Shown here: positions 55,271 through 64,000 of the stretch, in pieces
Numbering within the stretch: the stretch's first letter is position 1
Layout of the letters: each line of letters starts with the position of its first letter
NCBI RefSeq assembly: GCF_001423845.1
Contig: NZ_LMPM01000001.1
Location: 1,527,493-1,591,492, forward strand
From: Sphingomonas sp. Leaf357
GTDB lineage: Bacteria > Pseudomonadota > Alphaproteobacteria > Sphingomonadales > Sphingomonadaceae
Reading direction: 5' to 3'
DNA: 64,000 nucleotides
The notes under the pieces: generated by a model
What the model saw: the letters and a program-made list of their open reading frames with translations, nothing else
Told to the model about the DNA's origin: nothing
The model's database searches: none
Program-made: the position numbers and the translations under genes

Positions 55271-56479
55271 ATGAAACGCCGTACCGGACAGAACCGCGAG
55301 ATCACCGCCAACTGGCGCCCGGCCACGCAGGCCGTGCGCGGCGGCACCGCGCGCAGCGAGTTCGGCGAGACGTCCGAGGCGCTGTTCCTGACCTCGGGCT
55401 ATGCCTATGATTGCGCCGCCGACGCCGCGGCGCGCTTCGCCGGCGAACAGGTCGGCATGACCTATTCGCGGTTGCAGAACCCGACCGTGCAGATGCTGGA
55501 GGAGCGCATCGCGCTGCTGGAGGGCGCCGAGGCGTGCCGGACGATGGCCACCGGCATGGCGGCGATGACCGCCGTATTGCTGTGCCAGCTCGAACAGGGC
55601 GATCATCTCGTCGGCGGGCGCGCCGCGTTCGGTTCGTGCCGCTGGCTGACCGACACGTTGTTGCCCAAGTTCGGCATCCAGACGACGATCGTCGATGCGC
55701 GCGATCCGCAGGCCTTCGCCGATGCGGTGCAGCCGAATACGAAGGTGTTCTTCTTCGAGACGCCGGCCAATCCGACGATGGACGTCGCCGATTTGCAGGC
55801 GATCTGCGACATCGCGAAACGGCACGGCATCACCACGGTGGTCGACAATGCCTTCGCCACGCCCGCTTTGCAGCGGCCGATGGAGTTCGGCGCGGACGTG
55901 ACCGCCTATAGCGCGACCAAGATGATGGACGGGCAGGGGCGCGTGCTGGCCGGCGCGGTGTGCGGGACGAGCGCGTTCATCGACGACGTGCTGCTGCCCT
56001 TCACGCGCAACACCGGGCCGACGCTCAGCGCGTTCAACGCCTGGGTCGTGCTGAAGGGGCTGGAGACGCTCGATCTGCGCATCAACCGGCAGAGCGAGAA
56101 TTCGCTCAAGGTCGGCCGCTTCCTCGAAACCCGCGTGCCGCGCATCCTGCATCCGGGCCTGCCGAGCCATCCGCAGCACAATCTCGCGATGCGCCAGATG
56201 AGCGCGTGCGGGCCGATCTTCGCATTCGAGGTCGAGGGCGGGCGGAAGCAGGCGCACGGCCTGCTCGATGCGCTGGAGCTGGTCGATATCTCGAACAATA
56301 TCGGCGATTCGCGCTCGCTGATGACGCATCCGTCCTCGACCACGCATTACGGCGTCGCCGAGGACAAGCGCATCGAGATGGGGGTGACGGAGAACCTTCT
56401 GCGCCTGAACGTCGGGCTCGAGGATCCGGAGGATGTTATCGCCGATCTCGACCAGGCGCTGACGGCGGTGGGATTGTGA
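55271..56479 (+). CDS. metZ: O-succinylhomoserine sulfhydrylase
   Basis: MetZ (402 residues) is a PLP enzyme forming homocysteine directly from O-succinylhomoserine and sulfide. Landmarks are TYSRLQNPTVQMLEERI, TMATGMAAM, FFFETPANPT, VDNAFATPALQ and the PLP lysine in SATKMMDGQGR. The GQGR context and C-terminal HPSSTTHYGV with ENLLRLNVGLED favour MetZ over cystathionine gamma-synthase. ATG at 55271. No SAM riboswitch is recognisable upstream. Confidence 0.93.
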   Translation: MKRRTGQNREITANWRPATQAVRGGTARSEFGETSEALFLTSGYAYDCAADAAARFAGEQVGMTYSRLQNPTVQMLEERIALLEGAEACRTMATGMAAMTAVLLCQLEQGDHLVGGRAAFGSCRWLTDTLLPKFGIQTTIVDARDPQAFADAVQPNTKVFFFETPANPTMDVADLQAICDIAKRHGITTVVDNAFATPALQRPMEFGADVTAYSATKMMDGQGRVLAGAVCGTSAFIDDVLLPFTRNTGPTLSAFNAWVVLKGLETLDLRINRQSENSLKVGRFLETRVPRILHPGLPSHPQHNLAMRQMSACGPIFAFEVEGGRKQAHGLLDALELVDISNNIGDSRSLMTHPSSTTHYGVAEDKRIEMGVTENLLRLNVGLEDPEDVIADLDQALTAVGL

Positions 56480-56505
56480 CGATGAGCGCCTCTTCCGTCC
56501 TGCAG

Positions 56506-56613
56506 CGCTTCCCCGGCGAAGGCCGGGGCCCAGTCGCGGAGCAGAAGATTGCGGGCGCTGCGCTTCATTATTTCGACCTTCGCGACTGGGCCCCGGCCTT
56601 CGCCGGGGAAGCG
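56506..56613. repeat. Paired palindromic element (108 bp), CTTCCCCGGC type
   Basis: CGCTTCCCCGGCGAAGGCCG plus GGGCCCAGTCGCG is mirrored by CGCGACTGGGCCCCGGCCTT plus CGCCGGGGAAGCG, a long perfect match. It occupies nearly all of the gap between metZ and apaG. Confidence 0.88.
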
Positions 56614-56633
56614 ATTTCTGTCGCGGTGGAATT

Positions 56634-57032
56634 GTGAAGGCGCTGTTCCCCAACGTCGCCGAGACGCGGGGGATCGTCGTGCGGGTGTCGGTCAGCTATC
56701 TGCCCGAACAGTCCGAGCCGCAGCGCGGGCGCTGGTTCTGGGCCTATCACGTGCGGCTGGAGAATGAGGGCAATCAGGCGGTGCAGTTGCTCACGCGGCA
56801 CTGGATCATCACCGACGGGCGCGGCGCGCGCCATTCGGTCGAGGGTGAGGGCGTGGTCGGCGAGCAGCCGCTGATCCTGCCCGGCGCGAGCTTCGATTAC
56901 GTCTCGGGCTGCCCGCTGGCGACGCCGAGCGGCAATATGCAGGGCAGCTATCACATGATGGGGGAGGACGGCGCCGCGTTCGACGTGGACATCCCGAAAT
57001 TCGCGCTGCTCGCGCCCGCGGTGGGCGCGTGA
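56634..57032 (+). CDS. apaG: ApaG protein (Co2+/Mg2+ efflux-associated)
   Basis: ApaG (132 residues) is a small beta-sandwich protein. Conserved blocks are RGRWFWAYHVRLENEG, VQLLTRHWIITDGRG and VSGCPLATPSGNMQGSY. It was linked to cobalt resistance and magnesium efflux in Salmonella, but its biochemical activity is not settled. It starts at GTG 56634. It follows metZ across a palindromic element and could be in the same transcript. Confidence 0.94.
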   Translation: MKALFPNVAETRGIVVRVSVSYLPEQSEPQRGRWFWAYHVRLENEGNQAVQLLTRHWIITDGRGARHSVEGEGVVGEQPLILPGASFDYVSGCPLATPSGNMQGSYHMMGEDGAAFDVDIPKFALLAPAVGA

Positions 57033-57041
57033 GCGTCCGTG

Positions 57042-57141
57042 GTCACCCTCACCCTTCGCCGCCTTCGGCGTCTTTTCCCTCTCCCGATGGGAGAGGGAAG
57101 GGGCCCGCTCGGCGCAGCCGAGTGGGAAGGGTGAGGGTGAC
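57042..57141. repeat. Paired GTCACCCTCACCC palindromic repeat
   Basis: GTCACCCTCACCCTT is mirrored by AAGGGTGAGGGTGAC, with further internal hairpins (CCCTCTCCCGATGGGAGAGG). It fills the gap between apaG and the LysR-type gene and ends 3 bases before that ATG, so it covers the ribosome-binding region. Confidence 0.8.
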
Positions 57142-57144
57142 GGC

Positions 57145-57948
57145 ATGAAACGCACGCATCTCCCGCTCAACGGCCTGCGCGTGCTCGACGCCGCCGCGCG
57201 GCATCTGTCGTTCACCCGCGCGGCCGACGAACTCGCCGTCACGCCCGCCGCCGTCGGGCAGCAGATCCGCGCGCTGGAGGATACGCTGGGCGTCGTGCTG
57301 TTTCGCCGCACCACCAAGGGCCTCGAACTGACGCCGGAGGGCGAGGCTGGCCTCGGCCCGTTGCGCCAGGGGTTCCTCGAATTCGAGGAAGCGGTGCGCG
57401 CGATGCAGGCGGGGCAGACGTCGAAGTCGCTGACCATTGCCGCGCCGCGCGACCTGACCGAGAAGTGGCTGATGCCGCGTCTCGCCGCGATTGCGCGTGG
57501 CGACGGCGAACTGCGTTTCGCCCTGGTTTCGGCGGACGACGATATCGACTTCACCGAGGCCAATCTCGATCTCGCAATCCGTTGGGGCGACGGGCCGGGC
57601 GCGCATGAGGGCGAGGCGCTTGAATCGGAGGGCATGGTGACGATCGCGCGGCCCGGCGGCGGGGTGAATACACGGATTTCCTGGCCCGGATGCCTGAACG
57701 ACGATGCCGCGTCGCTGGTCCGCGTCGGCGATGCGGGGCTCGCGCTGGATGCCGCCGCCGAGGGGCTGGGACGTGCGACGGTGCCCGAACTGCTCGCCGC
57801 CGGCGATATCGCCGCCGGGCGCGTTGTCGTGCTGGGCGATCCGCAGCCGTCCGCCAAGGGCTATTGGCTGGTCGCGCCGCTGCCGCAATGGCGGCAGAAG
57901 AAGGTCAAGGCGCTGGTCGACGCGCTGGTCGGGGCGACGACCGCCTGA
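57145..57948 (+). CDS. LysR-family transcriptional regulator (GcvA-like)
   Basis: This 267-residue regulator has a winged helix-turn-helix at about 6-65 (LNGLRVLDAAARHLSFTRAADEL, then VTPAAVGQQIRALEDTLG). The effector-binding domain (about 95-260) includes IRWGDGPG, as in the GcvA/AmpR subgroup. It is somewhat short for the family (usually about 290-300). Target genes are unknown; no divergent partner gene is present. ATG at 57145 lies directly beside a palindromic repeat. The GNAT gene follows almost without a gap. Confidence 0.9.
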   Translation: MKRTHLPLNGLRVLDAAARHLSFTRAADELAVTPAAVGQQIRALEDTLGVVLFRRTTKGLELTPEGEAGLGPLRQGFLEFEEAVRAMQAGQTSKSLTIAAPRDLTEKWLMPRLAAIARGDGELRFALVSADDDIDFTEANLDLAIRWGDGPGAHEGEALESEGMVTIARPGGGVNTRISWPGCLNDDAASLVRVGDAGLALDAAAEGLGRATVPELLAAGDIAAGRVVVLGDPQPSAKGYWLVAPLPQWRQKKVKALVDALVGATTA

Positions 57949-57949
57949 G

Positions 57950-58483
57950 ATGGCCGGCGAGCCGATTCTGGAGAGCGCGCGATTGCGCCTGCGGCCGCAA
58001 CGGATCGGGGATGCCGAGGCGCTGTTCGAGGCCTATGGCGACGCCGAGCTGATGCATTACTGGTCGAGCGGACCGCATGCCGACGTGGTCGACACGCGCG
58101 ATTATCTGGCGGCGCGGCTAGACAAGAGCGACTGGCGCGGCTGGGCGATCACGCTGACGGACGACGACCGGGCGATCGGAACGGTCGCGGCGGGCGAGCG
58201 GCGATCGGGCGTGACGGAGATCGGTTATATGCTGGTCCGCTCCGCCTGGGGGCATGGCTATGCACGCGAGGCGGTGTCGCGGGTGATCGACCTGCTGGTG
58301 CGCGAGGAAGGGCATCGCAAGATCTTCGCCGATACCGATCCCGACAATGCGGCGTCCAACGCGCTGCTCGCGTCGCTCGGTTTCCACCGCGAGGGCCTGC
58401 TGCGCGCGGAATGGGAAACGCATATCGGCGTGCGCGACACCGTGGCCTGGGGCCTGCTCGCCGACGAATGGACCAGCCGATGA
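57950..58483 (+). CDS. GNAT N-acetyltransferase (RimJ/RimL type)
   Basis: This 177-residue acyltransferase begins ILESARLRLRPQRIGDAEALF, the typical RimJ/RimL-like start. It has the acetyl-CoA loop region EIGYMLVRSAWGHGYAREAV and the later DPDNAASNALLASLGFHREG. Such proteins acetylate N-termini of ribosomal proteins or small amines and antibiotics; target unknown. ATG at 57950, 1 base after the LysR stop. The next small gene overlaps its stop codon. Confidence 0.88.
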   Translation: MAGEPILESARLRLRPQRIGDAEALFEAYGDAELMHYWSSGPHADVVDTRDYLAARLDKSDWRGWAITLTDDDRAIGTVAAGERRSGVTEIGYMLVRSAWGHGYAREAVSRVIDLLVREEGHRKIFADTDPDNAASNALLASLGFHREGLLRAEWETHIGVRDTVAWGLLADEWTSR

Positions 58484-58740
58484 TGACCCCACCCGATCTG
58501 AACGACGCGGCGCAGCGTGCCGCGTACCGCCGCGAACTGCGCTACGTCGCGCGGCCGTTGCGGCTGGCCGGACTGGCGTTCGCCCTGCTCGGCGTGCTGC
58601 TGGTCGTCGGACGGCTGCTGTGGTGGCGGGCGATGCCGATCGCCATCCCGGCGGCGGCGTTGGCGCTGGGCGCGTTCAACATGGTGGCGGGGATGGCGAT
58701 CCGCACGCTGTATCACGCGCGGCGGATGCGGGGGGAATAG
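58480..58740 (+). CDS. Small two-helix membrane protein, unknown function
   Basis: This 86-residue protein has an N-terminal cytoplasmic segment (about 1-28, DAAQRAAYRRELRYVARP) and two hydrophobic helices (about 30-48 and 52-74). It ends in a basic tail ARRMRGE. No family is recognised. It starts at an ATG overlapping the GNAT gene stop, so it is translationally coupled to it, in a LysR-GNAT-membrane protein unit. Confidence 0.7.
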   Translation: MMTPPDLNDAAQRAAYRRELRYVARPLRLAGLAFALLGVLLVVGRLLWWRAMPIAIPAAALALGAFNMVAGMAIRTLYHARRMRGE

Positions 58741-58779
58741 GGGCGGCATCCGTTCGAGTTAGAACGGGTTACCTCATAG

Positions 58780-58866
58780 CCGTCTGTGCTGAGCTCGTCG
58801 AAGCACTGCCTTTCTCATCTGCCGTCGAAAAGAAGGACAGCCCTTCGACAAGCTCAGGGCAGACGG
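58780..58866. repeat. Paired CTGAGC/GACAAGCTCAG repeat
   Basis: CCGTCTGTGCTGAGCTCGTC plus GAAG is mirrored by CTTCGACAAGCTCAGGGCAG plus ACGG. It is the same family as the inner element at about 40417-40487. It lies between convergent genes. Confidence 0.8.
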
Positions 58867-58897
58867 GTGGAGGCCATGCGAGCATCCAGAAAAAGGC

Positions 58898-60205
58898 TCA
58901 ATACCCCGCCGCGAGTTCCACCGCGCGGGTCATCAGGCCGGCGAAGCGGGCATCGTCCACCGCCGCCTCGGTATCGTTCCAGCTGGCCGACATGGCATAC
59001 CAGCGTCCGTCCTTCGCCTGCGCGAGGAAGCTCATCGCGATCACGCCGGGTTCGGACCCGCCCTTGTAGCCGAGATATTGCCACTTGCCCGCCGGCCCTG
59101 CGCCGACGCCGGAATTCTTGGCGAGGATCGCGCGGGCGCGAGTTGCGGGGCCGGTTTCGCTGTGGCGGCGGAGCCAGTCCAGCGTGCGGATGATGTCGGC
59201 GGGCGAGGCGAACCATTCCAGCTCGTCGATCCGCACCGGCTTGCCGTCGACGAACAGGCTCTTGTCGATCGCCGCGTTGGGCATCGCCGCGACCTCGCCG
59301 TCGAGCAACGCGCGGCGTCCCGCGATATCGAGTGCCGCCCAGCGCGCGCCCAATGGGCTGCCCTTCAGCTTGAACAGTTCCAGCGGCCCGAGGAATGGCT
59401 GCATGCCCCTGGGGTTCCTGATTCCCACCACCGGCAGCATCGCCTCCACCTTGTCGCGACCGAGCGCGCGCAGCAGGATGTCGGTCGCGCTGTTGTCGCT
59501 GACCGAGATCATTCGCTCGGCGAGCTCATAGAGCGACACTTTGGTGCCGACCGGTGCCTGCGTGTAGCCGCCGCCGGGCAGCGGGCGACCGTCCAGGGTG
59601 ACGGTGTCGTCCCAGTGCCGCATCCCCGCCGCGATGCCGCGTACCAGTTCGGCGAGGATGACGAGCTTGAATTCCGATCCGATCGCGAAGACCGTATCGG
59701 CGCCGCGCTGGCTGAGCATTTCGGGCGCGCCGGCACCGAGTTTCGCCAGCGCGAAGCCGGTCCGGCCGGGCAGCTTGGCGAGTCCCGCATCGACGGCGGC
59801 GAGCGAGGCCTCGCTGCTCGACATGCCGGTGATGCGCAGACCGATGATCTGGTGCGTCTGCGGATCGACCGCGATCTGCGCGCTGGCCCGGCCGCGTTCA
59901 TAGGCGATGACGATCGCCGCGCTCCACGGATTGACCGGGGCGACGCTTTCGATGCGGATCGCCTTTCCGCCGGTCGCGGTGAGTTGCTTGGCGAATCCGT
60001 CGAAGGCCGTTTTCGGCACCGCGCCGATGAATGTGGGCGAGAAGGCGGCGGTGTAATCGCCGCCGCCGTTGAACAGCGGGATGAGATCTTCGATGCGGCG
60101 CTGCAGCTCGGGGGCGGGCTGGATCGCGGGTGCGGCGGCCGGCACCGTCTGGGCGGTCGCGGGGAGGGCGATCAGGAGGGCAAAGCTGGCGAGGGCGTGG
60201 CGCAT
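58898..60205 (-). CDS. Class A beta-lactamase-like serine hydrolase
   Basis: This 435-residue exported protein has a signal peptide (about 1-19, ATAQ). An N-terminal domain of about 100 residues (30-125) precedes a serine-hydrolase domain. Motifs are S177-E-F-K180 in AIGSEFKL, S236-D237-N238 in SVSDNSATD, and YKGGSEPG in place of the KTG box. The extra domain and KGG box suggest an esterase/hydrolase related to ORF12-type proteins rather than an antibiotic-resistance enzyme, but activity must be tested. ATG at 60205. Confidence 0.83.
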   Translation of the reverse strand: MRHALASFALLIALPATAQTVPAAAPAIQPAPELQRRIEDLIPLFNGGGDYTAAFSPTFIGAVPKTAFDGFAKQLTATGGKAIRIESVAPVNPWSAAIVIAYERGRASAQIAVDPQTHQIIGLRITGMSSSEASLAAVDAGLAKLPGRTGFALAKLGAGAPEMLSQRGADTVFAIGSEFKLVILAELVRGIAAGMRHWDDTVTLDGRPLPGGGYTQAPVGTKVSLYELAERMISVSDNSATDILLRALGRDKVEAMLPVVGIRNPRGMQPFLGPLELFKLKGSPLGARWAALDIAGRRALLDGEVAAMPNAAIDKSLFVDGKPVRIDELEWFASPADIIRTLDWLRRHSETGPATRARAILAKNSGVGAGPAGKWQYLGYKGGSEPGVIAMSFLAQAKDGRWYAMSASWNDTEAAVDDARFAGLMTRAVELAAGY

Positions 60206-60226
60206 GTGGGTCGGTGTCCTTCGAAC

Positions 60227-60360
60227 TGATCCTCCCCGGCACGGGGAGGGGGACCATGAGCATTCAGCGAATGGTGGAGGGGGCTCTCCGCGAGCGAAGC
60301 GCTACTGGCCCGCCCCCTCCGTCAGCCTGCGGCTGCCACCTCCCCGTGCCGGGGAGGAGC
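60227..60360. repeat. Dispersed 130-bp palindromic repeat, copy 2
   Basis: It runs from CCTCCCCGGCACGGGGAGGG to CCTCCCCGTGCCGGGGAGGA, in opposite orientation to the copy at 9717-9852. The inner part shares the CCGTCAG, CTGCCACC and GCGAAGCGCT segments with the complement of that copy. It lies between two same-strand genes. Confidence 0.78.
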
Positions 60361-60367
60361 GCCATCC

Positions 60368-62353
<1,986 letters not shown>

Positions 62354-62517
62354 TCAGCTATAGGGGCGCGAGGGGGCGGGTGCCAAGCGGGCGAAACGCC
62401 ATTCGATCCGGGCCGGTGTGGCCATAATGACACATGACGCGGAAATGTCGGAAGCGATGCGGCTTTATCGCGTTCGCATCGTTCCTGCTGCTGCAACGCA
62501 CCATTTGGAGTATCACG

Positions 62518-63363
62518 ATGCGCAGCCAGTTCTTTCTTTCCCTCGCCGCCGGCACCGCCGCGCTTTCTTTTGCGGCACCCGCCTTTGCCCAGGACGCAGC
62601 GCCGGAGCGCGCTCCGTTCGACGGCCTGTATGTCGGCGGTTCGGTCGGGTTCGATGCCCAGCCCAGCGATGCACGCAGCACGTTGCTGTTCGATCGCAAC
62701 CTCGACGGCACGTTCGGTGACACCGTGACGACATCGACCGGCGCCAACGCCTTCTCGCCGGGTTTTTGCAACGGCGCAGCAACGTCGACTGCCCCGGTCG
62801 CATGCCGTAACGACAAGGATAACATCTCTTACGCCGGCCGTATCGGCATCGATAAGCAGTATGGCAACCTCGTTGCCGGCGTTGTCGGTGAATTCGGCAA
62901 GTCGAAGATCAACGACAGCACGTCGGGTTTCAGCACGACGCCAGCGAGCTACACTTTCTCGCGCTCGATCAAGTATAACGCCAACCTGCGCGCACGCGTT
63001 GGTTATGCAGCCAACACCACGCTGTTCTACGCAACCGCTGGTGGTGCCTATGCGAAGCTGAACCATCGTTTCACGACGTCCAACACCGCCAACGCTTTCG
63101 CGTCGCGCGGCGATCGCGACGTGTGGGGCTACACCGGTGGCGGCGGCATCGAGCAGAAGCTCGGTCGTCATTTCTCGATCGGCCTCGAATATCTGTACAC
63201 GCAGTACAAGGACAACGATTATACCGTCCGTGTGACGCAGGGTACGGCACCGGCGACCAACCCGTTCGTGCTCGCACCGAACACCGGCGGTACGGACATC
63301 ATTCGCTCGGACGACAAGTTCCGTTCGCACAGCGTGCGCGCGACGGCGGCGTTCCGCTTCTAA
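62518..63363 (+). CDS. Outer-membrane beta-barrel protein
   Basis: This 281-residue protein has a signal peptide (about 1-25, PAFAQ) and an eight-strand-type barrel pattern. FDGLYVGGSVGFD at the mature start, ISYAGRIGIDKQYGN, ANLRARVGYA and FSIGLEYLYTQYKDNDY in the middle and end are typical of OmpA-like/Omp25-31-type surface proteins, finishing in AAFRF. Function unknown. The ATG at 62518 (GGAG 9 bases upstream) begins the signal peptide; the longer reading is rejected. A perfect terminator follows. Confidence 0.85.
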   Translation: MRSQFFLSLAAGTAALSFAAPAFAQDAAPERAPFDGLYVGGSVGFDAQPSDARSTLLFDRNLDGTFGDTVTTSTGANAFSPGFCNGAATSTAPVACRNDKDNISYAGRIGIDKQYGNLVAGVVGEFGKSKINDSTSGFSTTPASYTFSRSIKYNANLRARVGYAANTTLFYATAGGAYAKLNHRFTTSNTANAFASRGDRDVWGYTGGGGIEQKLGRHFSIGLEYLYTQYKDNDYTVRVTQGTAPATNPFVLAPNTGGTDIIRSDDKFRSHSVRATAAFRF

Positions 63364-63503
63364 GAGATGTGCGAAATGTTCCGGTCGTCAGCGGCCGGGA
63401 CATTTTCAGGTCGGGTGTTTGCAGCCCGACCGGCGCGGCCCCGGGATCCATGGCTCGGACAGCAATCTAGTCACCCGGACGACCCACGCTGCCATGCATA
63501 AGA

Positions 63504-63539
63504 AAAACCCCGCCGTGGCAGACGCCGCGGCGGGGTTTT
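63504..63539. terminator. Bidirectional intrinsic terminator
   Basis: AAAACCCCGCCG (63504-63515) pairs perfectly with CGGCGGGGTTTT (63528-63539). It lies between the convergent barrel protein and gcrA genes and has A- and T-runs for both strands. Confidence 0.9.
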
Positions 63540-63561
63540 CGTTTGTCGGACTGGCGACCGG

Positions 63562-64000
63562 TCAGCGAACGCGCGCGCCGCCGAAGGGCAGTGGCGGCGG
63601 CGGGCGGCGATCGCGGCGCGGCAGCTGCGCCTGATAGGCGTGGCCGCAATGCGCGACGCAATAGGGGAAGCCCGGATTCACCTTGTCGCCGCAGAAGTGG
63701 AAGTCCGGCTCGCCGGGATGGCCCAGCGGCCATTTGCAGACCTTGTCGTTCAGATCGAGCAGGCTCGTCTTGTCGGCCATCTCGGCCGAGGGCTTGGCGG
63801 GAACGAGGCGGCGCGGCGGGGCCGGGGTGATCGGCGCCTGCTGTTCGCCAGGCGCCTGACGCAGAAACCCGCCCGGGCCGACCGAGCGCATGATCGGTGG
63901 CGGCGGCGCGGCGGGCGCGGCGACCGCGGCCGGTGCCTCGTCGATCTCGTCCTCTTCCTCGTCGTCGATTTCGGGCTCGGGGGCGGGCGTCGGCGCGGCG
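63562..64000 (-). CDS. gcrA: GcrA cell cycle regulator, C-terminal part (runs off the window)
   Basis: The frame is open from the window edge to a stop at 63562, giving about 145 residues. It shows an acidic Asp/Glu-Pro linker (PEPEIDDEEEDEIDEAP), a Pro-rich part, and the conserved C-terminal GcrA domain KVCKWPLGHPGEPDFHFCG followed by GFPYCVAHCGHAYQ. GcrA binds sigma-70 and activates promoters carrying methylated GAnTC sites in alphaproteobacteria. The N-terminal DNA-binding domain lies outside, so the start is not visible; an ATG at 63891 is internal. Confidence 0.88.
   Translation of the reverse strand, partial: AAPTPAPEPEIDDEEEDEIDEAPAAVAAPAAPPPPIMRSVGPGGFLRQAPGEQQAPITPAPPRRLVPAKPSAEMADKTSLLDLNDKVCKWPLGHPGEPDFHFCGDKVNPGFPYCVAHCGHAYQAQLPRRDRRPPPPLPFGGARVR

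Noticed and set aside
56477..56640. A small coding gene between metZ and apaG
   Set aside because: The open frame there is the translation of a paired palindrome and ends before apaG.
58898..60205. Antibiotic-resistance beta-lactamase
   Set aside because: The KTG box is replaced by KGG and an extra N-terminal domain is present; activity on beta-lactams cannot be claimed.

Overview
The window is GC-rich, densely coded chromosome that reads as an alphaproteobacterium of the Sphingomonas group. GcrA (right edge), a DUF3035/BamF-type lipoprotein behind lspA, an F0-only ATP synthase operon with separate b' and b genes, a split RpoH box of alphaproteobacterial form in front of dnaK, and many sphingomonad-like secreted and outer-membrane proteins support this. 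It is mostly core genome: no phage, plasmid, CRISPR array, rRNA or tRNA was seen.

Layout. 1-1.6 kb: unassigned edge, a 56-bp tandem repeat array and two small envelope proteins. 1.6-9.7 kb: mrcA, prfB, a lipoprotein-like methyltransferase, a short RadC-like protein, thyA, a hemerythrin, folA and a membrane dipeptidase. 9.9-15 kb: ribF, ileS, lspA, a BamF-like lipoprotein. 15-19 kb: TorF-type porin, metC, sseA, queF. 19.4-23 kb: a two-gene glycan locus (GT4 plus GH130). 23-28 kb: a GIY-YIG nuclease gene enclosed by inverted repeats, an OPT transporter, a DUF347 membrane protein, an M20 amidohydrolase and a copper chaperone. 28-35 kb: dnaK-dnaJ, a 27-residue membrane protein, a glycosyltransferase-like membrane protein, purB, an EF-hand protein. 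35.8-43.2 kb: full-length radC, the ydbH-ynbE-ydbL envelope operon and the F0 operon. 43.4-53.8 kb: uvrC, a DUF3857/transglutaminase/TPR protein, a polysaccharide deacetylase coupled to an acetyltransferase, recO, leuB and a GT2-GtrA protein. 53.8-64 kb: a PMT-type mannosyltransferase, metZ, apaG, a LysR regulator, small genes, a class-A-like serine hydrolase, parE, an outer-membrane barrel and partial gcrA.

Functional links. Thymidylate synthase and dihydrofolate reductase lie in one block. Two PLP trans-sulfuration enzymes (metC, metZ) and a sulfurtransferase serve sulfur metabolism. A polyprenyl-phosphate glycosyltransferase lies convergent to a PMT-family transferase, suggesting lipid-linked sugar being spent on a protein or glycan. 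YdbH/YnbE/YdbL, LspA and the BamF-like protein serve outer-membrane upkeep.

The most unusual content is a network of paired palindromes (about 80-110 bp, ends GTCA...TGAC) placed between genes throughout the window. One 81-bp copy sits in frame inside ileS and adds 27 residues. Another pair of the same arms encloses a small GIY-YIG nuclease gene whose conserved first motif is interrupted by a stop codon. Together these suggest a nuclease-associated palindromic mobile element family with non-autonomous derivatives. That link is an inference from this window.
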